Assembly: GCF_026210795.1 (NCBI RefSeq)
Contig: NC_089448.1
Coordinates: 1-64,000, forward strand
Source: Rhizophagus irregularis
Taxonomy: Eukaryota > Glomeromycota > Glomeromycetes > Glomerales > Glomeraceae
DNA: 64,000 bases
Reading direction: 5' to 3'
This document shows positions 25,205 through 36,847 of this stretch, one piece after another; the first letter of the stretch is position 1, and every line of letters begins with the position of its first letter. Position numbers and translations under genes: made by a program. The notes under the pieces are model-generated. The model had not been told where the DNA came from. It did not search any database and saw only the letters and a list, made by a program, of their open reading frames with translations.

Positions 25205-25695
25205 GCGATTCAACATTTTTATATTAAAATCATATAAAAAAGTGAATCCCAATACTGCAACTCACTTTTATTATATAAAATCAATATAAAAAAGTGAATC
25301 GCAATATTTCAACTCACTTTTATTATATAAAATTAATATAAAAAAGTGAATCGCAATATCGCAACTCACTTTTATTATATAAAATCAATATAAAAAAGTG
25401 AATCACAATACCGCAACTCACTTTTTTTATATAGAATCTATATAAAAAAGTGAATCACAATACCGCAACTCACTTTTTTTATATAGAATCTATATAAAAA
25501 AGTGAATCGCAATACCGCAGCTCACTTTTTTTATATAGAATCTATATAAAAAAGTGAATCGCAATACCGCAACTCACTTTTTTTATATAGAATCTATATA
25601 AAAAAGTGAATCCCAATACTGCAACTCACTTTTATTATATAAAATCAATATAAAAAAGTGAATCGCAATACTGCAACTCACTTTTATTATATAGT
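25205..25695. repeat. 52-bp hairpin satellite, about 9-10 copies
   Basis: ACTCAC recurs at 25,260, 25,312, 25,364, 25,416 and 25,468 and on, an exact 52-bp step. Each unit has AAAAAAGTGAATCGCAATAC followed by GCAACTCACTTTTTTTATAT, so AAAAGTGA pairs with TCACTTTT and the units fold into hairpins. Central copies are the most alike, suggesting ongoing unequal exchange or slippage. Confidence 0.92.
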
Positions 25696-26029
25696 AGAAT
25701 CAATAGTTTCAGGTCAACAGGTCAATCAGGTCAGGTCAATCTTCATACCTGACCTGAATTTTTTTCAAAAATCTCATACCTGACCTGAATTTCAGGTCAG
25801 GTCAGGTCAGGTTACCTGAATTTGGCTGACCTGTTCGGAGCTCTAGTCTTCAGTAGTAAGGTTTAGTATTAAATTAAACAACATATCATAACACATCGTG
25901 TTGATACATTGTTAATATTAACAATGGGTTTAATGTTAAATAATGCGTTTAGAATATAAATATTATAAATTTAATAATGTCTGTAATTTACAAATAAATA
26001 AAAATTATCTTAACAATTTTAATGTAATT

Positions 26030-26830
26030 AAGTATAATGCTACATTATCCTGTGTAATTGTAGTATTTTTTAGTGCAATGTTGCATAATTTAGTATAGTG
26101 CTACATTTTTTAGTGTAATTTAATAATATAATGTGAAATTTTCCAAGAAATGGGATAATTGTGATGCTTTTTAGTGTAATTTGGTAAAATGCCACATTTT
26201 TCAGTGTAATGCTATATTATCAAGCATTTTCCAAAAAAAATGTAACATCTTAACATTCTGATGAATATGAAACATTTGACCAAAAAAACGTGAAATTTGC
26301 TAAAAAAATGCAATATTTGACAAAAAATATAGAATTTTCATAAAAAATGCACCATTTACCAGAAAATCGAAATATTGACAAAATTTGATTTTAATTGACA
26401 ATGTTATAATAATTTTATGAAATGTTGTTACAATGACGTCACATTGGAGATAAAATGTGGCATTTTCATAAAAATGCACCATTTGCAAGAAAATTGGAAC
26501 ATTTGACAAAAAAAAAGTAAAATTTAATTTTAATTGACAATGTTATAACAATTTTATGAAATGTTATTACATTTGAGGTAAAATGTAGAATTTTCATAAA
26601 ATGCACCATTTGCAAGAAAATTGGAACATTTGACAAAAAAAAAGCAAAATTTGATTTTAATGACAATGTTATATATAACAATGTTACAAAATGTTATGAA
26701 ATGTTGCATTTGAGATATAATGTAGCATTTTTCCAAATTTTCATAAAATTTGCTAAATCAGACAATGTTGTAACAATGCTATTCCAAAAAATTGCTCAGT
26801 GTAATGCAGAATTTTCCACAATTTCCTACC
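26030..26830. repeat. Degenerate tandem repeats, unit about 120-130 bp
   Basis: Blocks with AAAATGCACCATTTGC, GAAAATTGGAACATTTGACA, and GACAATGTTATAACAATTTTATG recur in order near 26,340, 26,470 and 26,595. A shorter TAGTGTAATGCTACATTTT repeat precedes them (26,030-26,240). The minus-strand open frames here are repeat translations that resemble each other for that reason. Confidence 0.8.
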
Positions 26831-27031
26831 ATTTTCCAGGAAAATGAGAAATTTGCATTTTTTGAATTTTGGACAATGGTGCCCCTTCGACCTGTGATAT
26901 TTAATATTAATTGAAAGAAATTTCTAAAAATATTATTGAAAAAATGGTAAATTAGAATAAATTCTATTTTTTCATTATTTTTTCACATTAGTATTTGGTT
27001 TTATAAATAATATAGAAGTCATGATAAAATA

Positions 27032-27166
27032 CTGTATTTTGCGGTATATAAGCACCCCATTTTTGCACTTGATGCCGGCCAAGATCCTCATAATTTTGGC
27101 CAAAATCGCCATAATTCTGGCCAGGGATGCTTACTTTCGGGGGTGCTTACTTACCGCAAAATACGG
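27032..27166. mobile_element. 135-bp MITE with TATTTTGCGG termini and TA duplication
   Basis: CTGTATTTTGCGGTATATAA at the left is matched inverted by the right end (CCGTATTTTGCGGTAAGTAA), continuing to AGCACCCC on both arms. TA flanks both ends. The loop holds GGCCAAAAT and CTGGCCAGG motifs also found in other foldback elements here. Confidence 0.9.
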
Positions 27167-27608
27167 TAATTAATAACTTAACAGTTAATGTTTGAAATTT
27201 TATTTGCGTATTTTTTGCAATATCAGGTGCGTACTACTCATATCTGCGTAGTAATCGCCACCTGACCCTTATATATATATTTCTGGGGCACAGACACATG
27301 ATGGACGATCCAATTTAAATCCATTAAAATTTGTCGGAACGCGAGTTACTATTATCCAAAGTTCATATGTAGGATTACGCGATTACATATCTCACATATT
27401 ACACAATAGATCACGGACGATGTAGGGACGTCTACAATTGTAATTTTATTTATACGGTTATTCTAAATGCTACAATTTCTTTAATTATATAAATGTAGCT
27501 TTGGTAAAAACAATTAGAAGATAAAGAATCGAAAATAAATCAGCTGCCAGTTTTCAAGAAAAGAAAATGAGAAGAAAGAATTAACTCCCAAAAAGAAGGA
27601 AAAGAAGA
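27167..27608. other. Intergenic DNA, no gene seen
   Basis: No coding region is supported in this stretch. Confidence 0.4.
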
Positions 27609-27818
27609 ATGGAAGACTCCTTCGCCAAATCAGGTGATATCGTAATTGACAAATATCAGAAAAATCTTCTCAACGAAGCGGTAAAGGTTATTAAAGAAGG
27701 TGAAGTTATTGCGTTACCAAGTAAGGCAGACGTTGATGCAAGCAACAATTGTAACGCCACCATGGGAAAATGGAAAAAGAAAACTAAGAAACGATACATA
27801 TATTGGTCACTCAGATAA
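27609..27818 (+). pseudogene. First-exon fragment resembling Sua5/YrdC threonylcarbamoyl-AMP synthase
   Basis: The frame starts at ATG 27,609 and its residues 23-37 read EAVKVIKEGEVIALP, matching the start of the YrdC fold (hydrophobic strand, then A-hP(T/S)). The expected T-D-T-V-Y-G-L segment is absent. Just after CTTACCA at 27,720 there is a GTAAGG donor, so the true exon may end there. I could not find a continuing YrdC exon in the next 2 kb. This is best read as a gene fragment left by rearrangement; family assignment from a short segment is weak. Confidence 0.35.
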
Positions 27819-28899
27819 GGTGAAAACAAAATTACTTCCCCATAAACGAATGCGTGAAGAATTATAATGATTCAAGCATATATTTCAAGATGGCATTAAA
27901 ATTGAATGAACAGCCGAGGGGAAAATAAAACTTAACAGATTTGTTATGAGAGAAAAATTTTGGGATAATACCCTCCAGGTATTACTTGTCGTTTTTTTTA
28001 TTGCGTGATCTCTGACAAAATGGTGGACGAACATTCGCCAATTGCTTTTGGACTCTGTTAGCTTCGCTAGTATTATATCAATTATTGTGTTTAACTTGAA
28101 ATATATTTGTGTACACATTAATCTATGATACAAGAATGCATAGCTAATACTCTTTTTCCAACAAATTGTTATGCAACGTTAGATATGTCCATCACCAAGA
28201 CAAAGAAGCGCACCATCACCTTGACATGCGTTGAACGGTTGTTCTTAAACAGTTAACATATTAAGTATTACATAGGTAAGATTCTTACTGTTTTAAATCA
28301 ATATAATCATCTTTTAAAAACGCAATCATGTGCGTTAGTGCATGGATATTTGCATTATGATTAACAATTGATATTAAAACATAATATCCTCATGGCAATT
28401 ATCTAAATTTTAAAAAGCATGTTCTTGAAATTTCTTCAAGAATGGTTCGAATATTTGACTAATACAAACGTACTTGATTTCAGCACATGACGAATTGAAA
28501 GTTGGAAAAATCGTGTTTCTGAAAAAAAAAGAGAATGCATACTGTAAGTTCATGATCAATGATTGACTAATAACTCACAAATCAATCTATGCAGAATAAG
28601 AAATATTTCTAAGAAAGTTAGAAGAAAATAATTAAATGTAACACCTGCACTGGTGATTACTCGCATCAATAACATAATACTGATATATTGTACAAGGCAA
28701 ATAAGAAAAAATGTGTTTAAAAGGTATGGTATAATGAACATGAATTACATGATTATATACTTTTTGTTAATTAAAAATTTATTACACTTTTTTTGTAGTA
28801 TTCTCCAGTTCGTAATTTTTCAAAACCAGTGCTTAGAATTCTATATCATGATTTAACTGGCGATGCTTTCATTGGCAAATAATCAAATAAGTAAATTAT
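27819..28899. other. AT-rich DNA, no gene confirmed
   Basis: Several short open frames on both strands overlap each other and show no domain. Nothing is supported. Confidence 0.4.
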
Positions 28900-29850
28900 A
28901 GAAGAAAGATTACGTCTTATGACGTTACTAGAAGACTCTTCTATAATAATTGACTTGAGAACTAATGATGGATTTCAAGAGATATATACTGGGACGAGCT
29001 TGATAAGTATTTTAATAAGGTATTATGTGATATTAAGGTTTTTTCCAAATTATCTACTAATCACAAAACCCCTTATAATAAAAAAAGGGTTTAACGTGTG
29101 AGCTATTTGAATTTATTAGAGGCCACGATTTCATATCCTCACGAAATCAGAAATTAATTCCTTTGAATTATACGTCTCGTAAACAAAATCCAGATATTCC
29201 GACCCTTCTGTACTTCATTTAGCTATGTGTCAAGTCTGAAAAAACTGGTCAGAAAGAAAAACTATGAGTATTATAGTGAGGAATTCGAAAAAATGGCTAT
29301 TAGTTTAGAGAATAATAGCGATCAAACGGCAAGAACACAGATTTACCAAGCTCATATCTCCTGGTATTATTAAGAGAGAGTATTTGTGCAAGATGACAAA
29401 AGCTTAAGGAATAGGAAGAGATAAATGATCGGTGTTCACTCGCATGTGATCTACCAGCAACGAGAATGTATTATCTGCAGCTCAGGCACCTATGAAATCT
29501 CCGAAGGCATCTAAAGCTCTTCCAAGACTTTCTCGTCTTTGTAAGAAACTACTAAAAGGGAAATATGAACGTGAAGAGGTCATTTACTCGTTTTTAAATT
29601 GATTCAAAGTTTGGCCCATCTTTAAAACACCCACGCTTAGAATTTAACTTCAACATAGTGACCACCAAATAGATTGCTATGAGATCTTTGATCTGGAACC
29701 TGCTCCATATGCAAAAAAAGCATTGGAATTTATGGTGGATTAATGGTCATGGAAACAAAAATATTGTGTTTTGCGATGAAATCAGAGAGCTCGAATCCCA
29801 CTTGATGAGGTGTTAAAGGATTTCTGGAATAAATGAAAAATATAAAAAAA
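28900..29850 (+). pseudogene. Decayed coding region of unknown family
   Basis: Protein-like segments follow one another with frameshifts and stops: TLLEDSSIIIDLRTNDGF (28,922 on), then in another frame YWDELDKYFNKVLCDIKVF, FEFIRGHDFISSRNQ, later APMKSPKASKALPRLSRL (about 29,490) and YEIFDLEPAPYAKKALEF (about 29,680) ending near DEVLKDFWNK at 29,830. The order suggests one old gene. No intact frame longer than about 60 codons remains. I do not recognise it. Confidence 0.4.
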
Positions 29851-30239
29851 AATAAATTCAAATGATTTTTATTTCTATTTGGCCATACATGTGGTCACGG
29901 CTGTATTACTCATGGCTATATTTAACGTAAATAATAACTCCGATATAAATTGGTGTAGTACAAAATTTACTGCGTAATAAGTATGTAACCATAAATAACG
30001 AATTTAATTATTTCAATTACTCCCATAACTCCGAAAATACCATTTAATAAATCGATCGGAAAAGTCGGGAATTACTTTTTTTAAAAAATTTCAACACGGT
30101 TAAGTCCGATTAAGAAATTAATTTAACCTTATAATGCTTTATGACCCAAATTAAGTCCAGATCTTCCTATGCATTGTGATATCATCTTAAAATATATAAA
30201 CCATCACCGAATTTTTTAAGATCTATCTCATCCTTTACC
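29851..30239 (+). promoter_or_regulatory. Upstream region of the PSD gene
   Basis: This stretch precedes the PSD start codon. A TATA-like AAATATATAAA lies at about 30,190, some 50 bp before the ATG. No other motif is clear. The assignment rests on position and the TATA-like sequence only. Confidence 0.35.
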
Positions 30240-33200
30240 ATGAGTGAATTAAACGTTTTTTTGCGTATTAATATTATTGAAGCCAAAAATTTGGCTGCAA
30301 AGGATAGAAATGGATTTTCCGACCCTGTAAGTAACATTTGTAATCTTTTTTTCTAAGCATTGAATATTTAATGCGATATGTACTAATTTATTTATTATTA
30401 AATTTTTACTCTCAATTTAATTGAAAAATTTAATTTTAGTTCGTTGCTATCAGCATTAGTGACTCTACCTATCAAACCCATGTTGTTAATAAAAATTTAA
30501 ATCCAAAATGGGACGCAATTTTTGATCATAAAATTGATCTAACTAAACCGCCTAATGAAATTCACCTGACATGTTGGGATAAAGATACGTTTGGTAAAGA
30601 TTATTTAGGTGAAATTTATATCTCATTGGATAAATTATGGGAAAGTAATGGTCATATTGCCTATGATGATGAACTTAATTTGGTAATTCTAACTTTTTGT
30701 AATTAGTTTTTTGTTAATTCAATTTAAGATTTATACATCTTTTTGATTAAATCTATTATTGTTGTTACTTTAATTCAAGCCACAATGGCATTTATTAACT
30801 ACTAACCGCAAAAATGAGGATGTTTCTGGTCAAGTTTTGGTTAAAGTTGGTCTTAGAGATAAAGACAATAAATCCTTAGACGCACGAGAATGGAATTCTA
30901 TCTGGCGAAAGATGAACAGTTTAAGTATCAATGAGGTACAAAGCTCTTCTACCGAGGGTACTTCGTCTGTATCATCAACAAAATCTACTATAAGACATGA
31001 AAGAAGTCAAAGTTTATCCAGTTTATCAGATATAGTTGGGGTAATTTTCCTTGAAATTGTATGTGCTGTTGATTTACCACCAGAAAGGAATGGTATGAGT
31101 TCATTAAATAAGTGTCTTTTTCATATATTTTATCGCTTATCGCTTTTTTAATAATTGCTTAAATTATCCATTTTTGAAATAGTTACTGGATTAGGTTTTG
31201 ATATGGATCCATTTGTTGTTGTCTCTTTTGCTAAGAATACATTTCGAACCAAAGTTATTAATCATAGTTTGAATCCTCAATGGAATGAAAAACTTCATTT
31301 TCCTATTAAAAAACAAGAAATTAATTTTCAGATCAAATTCTCTGTTTATGATTGGGACAAATTTAGTCAAAATGATCATATTGCATCTCTGCTTTATGAC
31401 GTTAAACCCTTAATTGATCGTGGGATAGATGTCATGAATAAGTCTCAAGACTATGAAAATATGAATGAGGGATTGTTAGAAGAAGTTCTTCCTCTTAAAG
31501 TTCACAGTAAATTGGCAAGCAAACATGACTCTAAGCTTGTTATCAAGACTAAATTTATGCCTTATGATTATCTTAGAAGACAATTTTGGTATGTGTTGTC
31601 CAAATTTTATGATTCGGATGGAAATCGTTTATTAAATTACGTAGAGCTTGAAACTATGTTACAAAGTTTGGGTTCAACTTTATCACAAGAAACAATTGAC
31701 AGCTTTTTCACTCGTTTTGGCAAGGAACCTAAAAGACATGCATTGCAATTTGAAGAAGTTATTTCATGTTTAGAACAATATTTGGGAGATGCTTCATTTT
31801 CTCATCATTCTGCAAATCCAGATGGTGAGGAAGCGGACAATGAACATTTAATTTATCTCCAAAGTTGTCCAATTTGTAACAGACCAAATCTCGATCAGTT
31901 GTCTGAAACTAATATAATCACCCATGTCGCAATGTGTGCAAGTTCTGATTGGGGTAATATTGATAAATTTGTTACTGGTGATTTTGTCACTGAATCTCAA
32001 GCACAAAGAAAATGGGTTTCCAAAATTATCACTAAAGTTGGATTTGGTGGTTATAAAATCGGTGGTGTAAGTATTCTTTATTAATATTAAAGCATATATT
32101 CTTTTTATTTTTCAATTTTTTTTTCATTGATTTCATGTTTTTTTATAATATTAGAATAATGCCAATATTATTGTTCAAGATCGTAAGTCAGGGCAACTTG
32201 TTGAAGAGAAAATGGCCGCCTATGTCCGTTTGGGAATTCGTTTACTGTATAGAGGTGGCTTAAGCAAAATGGATTCTACAAGTGGTAAATCATTTTTTTT
32301 TAGTTTAAATTACTTCTTTTTATGAGATTTTAGATTTAATTGATATTATTTATTTATTTATTTTTATAAAGCAAAAAAACTCTTGGAATCCATGTCTATT
32401 AAACAGGGCAAAAAGTTTAATCATCCTTCCTCAGTAGCGGATATTAAACCATTTGTTAAGTTCCACAATCTTGATTTAGACGAGGTTGCAGATTCATTAG
32501 ATTCATTTAAGAATTTTAATGAATTCTTTTACCGAAAATTAAAACCTGAAGCAAGACCATGCGATTCGCCACAAGATCCTTATGTTTTAGTTAGTCCAGC
32601 AGATTGTCGTATGATGGCTTTCCCAACTATAACAAATGCGACTGAATTATGGATTAAGGGTCAAAGCTTTTCAATTGCTAGATTACTTGATGATGATTTA
32701 GCTGCTAAGGATTATGAAGGTGGAAGTTTAGGTATCTTTAGATTAGCTCCACAAGACTATCATCGGTATGTTCATTTAGATTTTTCAATAGATTAACTAG
32801 TTATAATAATATTATTAATAACAACATTCATTTTTTTATTAACAGATTTCACTTTCCAGTAGAGGGTGAATTGGGTCCAATAAAGGATATTCCTGGAGCA
32901 TATTTTACTGTTAATCCAATGGCTATTCGTTCACAGTAAATATCATAATACTTTAGTATTTTGTATTCATACTTATCACTCATTAATTATTAACAATTAT
33001 AGGCTTGATGTATATGGTGAAAATAAGCGAGCTATATGCTATATTAATTCTCCCCAATTTGGCAAAGTTGCTTATATTTCAATTGGTGCTATGATGGTTG
33101 GATCTATTGTATTCACGAGGTATCAAATCTTTTTATTTATTAAATTATAAATTTTATAAATTGCAAATTTATATTAACGATATAATTATTCAGCACACCA

Positions 33201-33524
33201 AGTTCTTATGTGAGAAGAACTGATGAACATGGATACTTTGCCTTTGGTGGGTAGAACAATTTCTTAGAAAATCGGTAATTTTCAATTATTAATTCTTTAC
33301 TGTAATATTTTTTAGGTGGAAGCACTGTTATACTTTTATTCCAAAAGGGAAAGATGATTTGGGATGAAGATTTGTTAGCAAATTCAGGATCCTGTTTGGA
33401 AACTTTGGTAAATATTTAATATCAAATTATTTTTTTTTAAAAAAAAAAAAAATTTTTATTAAACTTATCTAAAAAATTATAGGTTCGTATGGGTATGCAT
33501 GTTGGAAAGGCACTTCGATATTAA
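30240..33524 (+). CDS. PSD2: Phosphatidylserine decarboxylase, C2-C2-EF-hand type (PSD2-like)
   Basis: Converts phosphatidylserine to phosphatidylethanolamine; the C2-bearing fungal form acts in Golgi/endosomal membranes. Eleven exons: 30,240-30,326, 30,440-30,682, 30,780-31,092, 31,183-32,066, 32,155-32,284, 32,372-32,765, 32,846-32,935, 33,003-33,119, 33,194-33,246, 33,316-33,407, 33,483-33,524. All junctions are GT-AG and in frame, giving 814 residues. Domains in order: C2A ([26 protein letters not shown]), a Ser-rich linker, C2B ([22 protein letters not shown]), an EF-hand ([12 protein letters not shown]), a CPICNRP...H..MC putative zinc site, then the decarboxylase. Catalytic Asp is in VSPADCR, His in HRFHFPV, and the self-cleavage site, which yields the pyruvoyl group, is FGGST, split across exons 9 and 10. 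The domain order matches yeast Psd2. AATAAA lies near 33,636. No lesion is seen. Confidence 0.95.
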
Positions 33525-33946
33525 TTAATTACATTATTTATTTTTCTATTTATTTATATCTGTTTTTATATGTATATATATGTAAAATGTACCTTATTTT
33601 CAAATTGTATTGTACATTTGCTATTTTTCATATATTTAATAAAAGTTGGAAGATTTCAGTCATTGTATAAATTTGATATACCGATTTTTTTCATTGAACC
33701 GGAGTGTTCGTTATATTCTGCATTACATTTTATTTTTGATAATATAACGAATAAGTGATTTATCCGGTACCACGTGATTTACAATGCGATTTATAATCTG
33801 TTCCAGGACAACTCAAGAGAGTAATTTTTATGCAAACATGGCATAGTGCTTTTATCTTTATTAAATTTATTAAGAACATTTACAATTAAACGAAAAATAA
33901 TAAAAGAAATAATAAAAAATAAACTAACTAAAAATAAAACTATATA
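33525..33946. other. 3' flank of PSD gene, no further gene
   Basis: Contains a probable polyadenylation signal AATAAA near 33,636. An open frame at 33,570-33,758 shows no domain. Confidence 0.5.
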
Positions 33947-34130
33947 CAGTCTAACCTCGATATACCGATATTCGATATACCGATATACTATTAAAAACTT
34001 GATATAACGATAAAATTTTATTTTCCCACTATATGTGAGGACATATAAATATCGGTATAACTTTGATATAACGATATTTTCTAAAAATTTCATATATGTC
34101 CCGACATATCGTTATATAAAGGTTTGACTG
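33947..34130. mobile_element. Pogo-like MITE, CAGTCTAACCTCGATATACC family
   Basis: The 184-bp element starts CAGTCTAACCTCGATATACC and ends ATAAAGGTTTGACTG, with TA on both sides. The arms are complementary over about 30 bp. It belongs to the same terminal type as family A (CAGTCAACC...GGTTTGACTG) but has its own interior. Confidence 0.9.
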
Positions 34131-34149
34131 TAATCTCTAAAAAGTTGTT

Positions 34150-34830
34150 AAAGTAAATATCAAAAATCCAAAGATAATTATTAGTACATTAACACACTTC
34201 CTAGATCATCCTCCATGATATATTTCAAATATAGTAGATGCAATTATGCTAAACTGTGCACCCATTATTAAAATCGATACCCAATCTTGCAATAATTGCT
34301 GTTATCTAATAGTACCATTAGATGGCTCACAAAACCCAAATAGTGATTAAATTAATTTAATCCTTGTGTGATCAAGTTCCTTATCCAATTTTCATCAGCA
34401 TCATGTGACAGCTAAGTTTGGGTCATTTTTAACCACTTCGATCTTAAGAACATATTGTTCTATTTTATTATGAATCCATTCAGTATTTGCATTCCATTCT
34501 TTATATATGTCACCTTTTGTCATAACATAGTTCTGTAAATGAAAATTATCAAAAAACTTATCTATATTTGAAACAACGTCCTTCCAAATGGCCTTCTAAC
34601 TTACTAAGACTGTTTACCTACATAATATAAATATATTCAGTATATAATAATAGATACAATACTAATATGTAACTTATATAGTTATATTTATCTTAGTATC
34701 ATGTTTTCTTGCAGTTGTTATCTGGTATAAGTGATGACATCCATTATGATAAGGCGCAATACACAGGTCAAATGAAGAACAATCAGATTTTGGCAATTTT
34801 TAATAAAGTGTACCAATATTAGTATAAACA
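34150..34830 (-). pseudogene. Decayed gene of unknown family, minus strand
   Basis: On the minus strand, 34,830-34,695 reads KLPKSDCSSFDLCIAPYH then NGCHHLYQITTARKHDTK. After an AT-rich gap, 34,600-34,400 reads NIDKFFDNFHLQNYVMTK and KEWNANTEWIHNKIEQYV. Frames then break into stops toward 34,150. The two stretches are probably exons of one former gene. No family is recognised. Confidence 0.45.
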
Positions 34831-34932
34831 TGCCTATCATAAAATATCTATAGATGATATTAATATATGTATGTCAATACATGTATAAACATACCGATAT
34901 ATTGAACAATCTGATTTTCAATTCGGTATACC

Positions 34933-35470
34933 TAAAGTTGCCTGCCAAAACTCTACAGGCTATTGTCGAAATGTTAAAACTAAAACCTGTTGAAATGCTG
35001 AAATGCCAAAATAGTTTTGACATATCAAAATTGTCGAAACCTAAAAATATTACGTTTCACGTAATAACTCGGAATTCAATGATCGAAGAAAGATGCACCA
35101 TAGCTCGTTGGAATTGTCTCATAATGATGAGTTGAATGGTGGTTAGATCATCTTTTTACGATCACTAAATGCCGAGATATTGAGCGAAATGTCAAAAATT
35201 GGCATTTTGTATTTTGCGATACTGCGCCGTTTGCCATTTTGCCTATACATGCCACCTAAATTATTTTGGGCTGCCGTAATTATAAGTAAAATCCCAAATT
35301 CAATTATGACATCCCAAATTATTTTGGCACTTTACATAGTAAATTATATATAAACTGAATGAATTACAGCATCCCAAATTATAATTATGGCATCCCAAAA
35401 TAATTTGGGCAGCATGTATAAATTTTTGCCTATTATCTTGGCATCCAGTAATCGTAAAAAAATGATTTAA
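34933..35470. mobile_element. Non-autonomous hAT-like element, TAAAGTTGCCTGCC end, partly recognised
   Basis: The left end TAAAGTTGCCTGCCAAAACT resembles that of the outer hAT element at 53,105 (TAAGGTTGCCTGCCGAAACT). Sub-terminal TGCCAAAA/TGTCGAAA motifs follow. The interior carries one copy of the hairpin module (35,090-35,170, GCTCGTTGGAATTGTCTC and ACGATCACTAAATGCCGAG). A family C MITE is inserted at 35,248-35,416. The right end is not clear. Confidence 0.45.
35248..35416. mobile_element. MITE family C, copy 1
   Basis: A 169-bp element, ends CATGCCACCTAAATTATTTT and, inverted, CATGCTGCCCAAATTATTTT, flanked by TA. The interior alternates ATCCCAAATTAT with its complement. Copy 2 is at 60,532-60,690. 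Confidence 0.9.
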
Positions 35471-35900
35471 GGGTTGGTCACCCTATCTCAGTGGTTAGTC
35501 ACTGAGACCCTCATTAAGCCTGAGTATAGTGAGATCACAGATTCGATTTCCATGATCACAGAAATAAAAAGAATTTTACTGCAGACACTACAACTAATAG
35601 CGTGAAGGTACAGGGATTGGTGTAGTTGGACTGCATTATGGTGAATTAGTGTATACAATTAGGCTGCATATTTCAATTAAGGGTCATGGTGTCTTTCCAA
35701 CGTTCCCTACGGATTACCACGGTACGCGTGCGCAGTCCTGTCCCTTTTCCCCGAGGTCACTACTATACCTTGAGGGGACTTCCTGTTCAGGTGGTCACTC
35801 CACGATACTGCTTGGGGTCAGTAATGGCTAGATGATCGTCCTAGATGGTAAAACTGAAGGTGTAATATCTTAGTGGTAGTTTGACCTTTTATTAGATTTT
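35471..35900 (+). mobile_element. tRNA-derived SINE
   Basis: The first 80 bp look like a tRNA gene relic with a Pol III promoter: an A-box-like TATCTCAGTGGTTAG at about 35,484 and a B-box-like AGATTCGATTTCC at about 35,539, spaced as in tRNAs. The following 300 bp are GC-richer than the surroundings and non-coding. The 3' side runs into GATAAATAATTAGCCGAT repeats (three copies, 35,950-36,010). An open frame at 35,649-35,831 is in the SINE body and is not a gene. No target duplication was fixed. Confidence 0.65.
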
Positions 35901-36847
35901 AAACTAACCAAGGTGTTGTAATAACCGAAAATACAATAAAATAGAATAAGGATAAATAATTAGCCGATGGATAAATAATTAACCGATAGGTAAATAATTA
36001 GCCTATAAAATTATATTTATAGTTTAGTTTAGTATCACGAGATAGTCATATGATAATAGATCTTTTTATTTTCTTAAATTTTTATTAGAAAAAGATAGTA
36101 AATATTAGAAATATTTTTCTTAAAATGTATAAATACAAGTTGATTTCGTTAGAAATTCTGCAGTTCGATTTTTAGAAAATAAAAATTTTAGTTCACCTTT
36201 AATAAAAACTAACACACTCTTTAGCCTTTTCTTATGAGCAAAAGTGCATATTTAATATGAAAATTATTAAATTTGGGGAAATTATCGCAATTTAAAATTT
36301 GGGTAAGAGATAATGTTTTGTAATTAATTATTTTTTTTTTTACTTTAAACCAAGCAGAGATATTATTCGAACTCAACACATCAGTGGCAACTAGGGATCC
36401 GCAATTTGATTTGTTATTTGATATTTGATTTGAATTTGACAAATCAAATTCAAATTCAAATTTATATTTATTTGATTTAATCAAATTCAAATAATAGATT
36501 TATTTGATTTGATTTGACTTATCAAATATTTCAAATATTTGATTTGATTTGATTGATTTGAGTTTAAAAAAGTATAAGTAAGTATTATATTAAATATTTT
36601 AATCTTTTAATTTTATAATATACATTTAATTAATTGAATTTTTTTCTTATCGAATATAGTTATTAGTTTGGTATTTATGCTTGCAGCGTACCAACTGGCT
36701 TAACTTGGTTACACATATAATGATATCACATCAATAAATATAAATAAATAAAGATTATCATTTTTTTTAATTATTGTATCGAAAAAAATCTTTACTTTAT
36801 AAACTTTAAATATACTTGTGAAAGCAACTTGCATTATAATTTTAAAT

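Larger units (their letters stand above)
24859..25845. mobile_element. hAT-like non-autonomous element with GGTCAGGTCA ends
   Basis: Left end TAGAATTCCGAATGGGTCAG; right end read inverted TAGAGCTCCGAACAGGTCAG. Sub-terminal GGTCAGGT/ACCTGACC repeats follow on both sides (24,875-24,945 and 25,712-25,830). No clear 8-bp duplication remains. The terminal pattern resembles the hAT-like element at 54,572 (TAAAGCTCCGAACGG). The interior is filled by two AT-rich tandem arrays and no gene. Confidence 0.7.

Noticed and set aside
24859-25845. Exact 8-bp duplication for the hAT-like element
   Set aside because: Flanks GAAAGGGA and GTCTTCAG do not match, so only the terminal repeats support the call.
26300-26736. 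Three similar minus-strand frames suggesting a small gene family
   Set aside because: They are copies of the same tandem repeat unit read in frame; no splice sites or start context.
28556-28856. Overlapping hydrophobic frames on both strands
   Set aside because: AT-rich DNA gives Ile/Leu/Phe-rich frames by chance; no start, splice or domain evidence.
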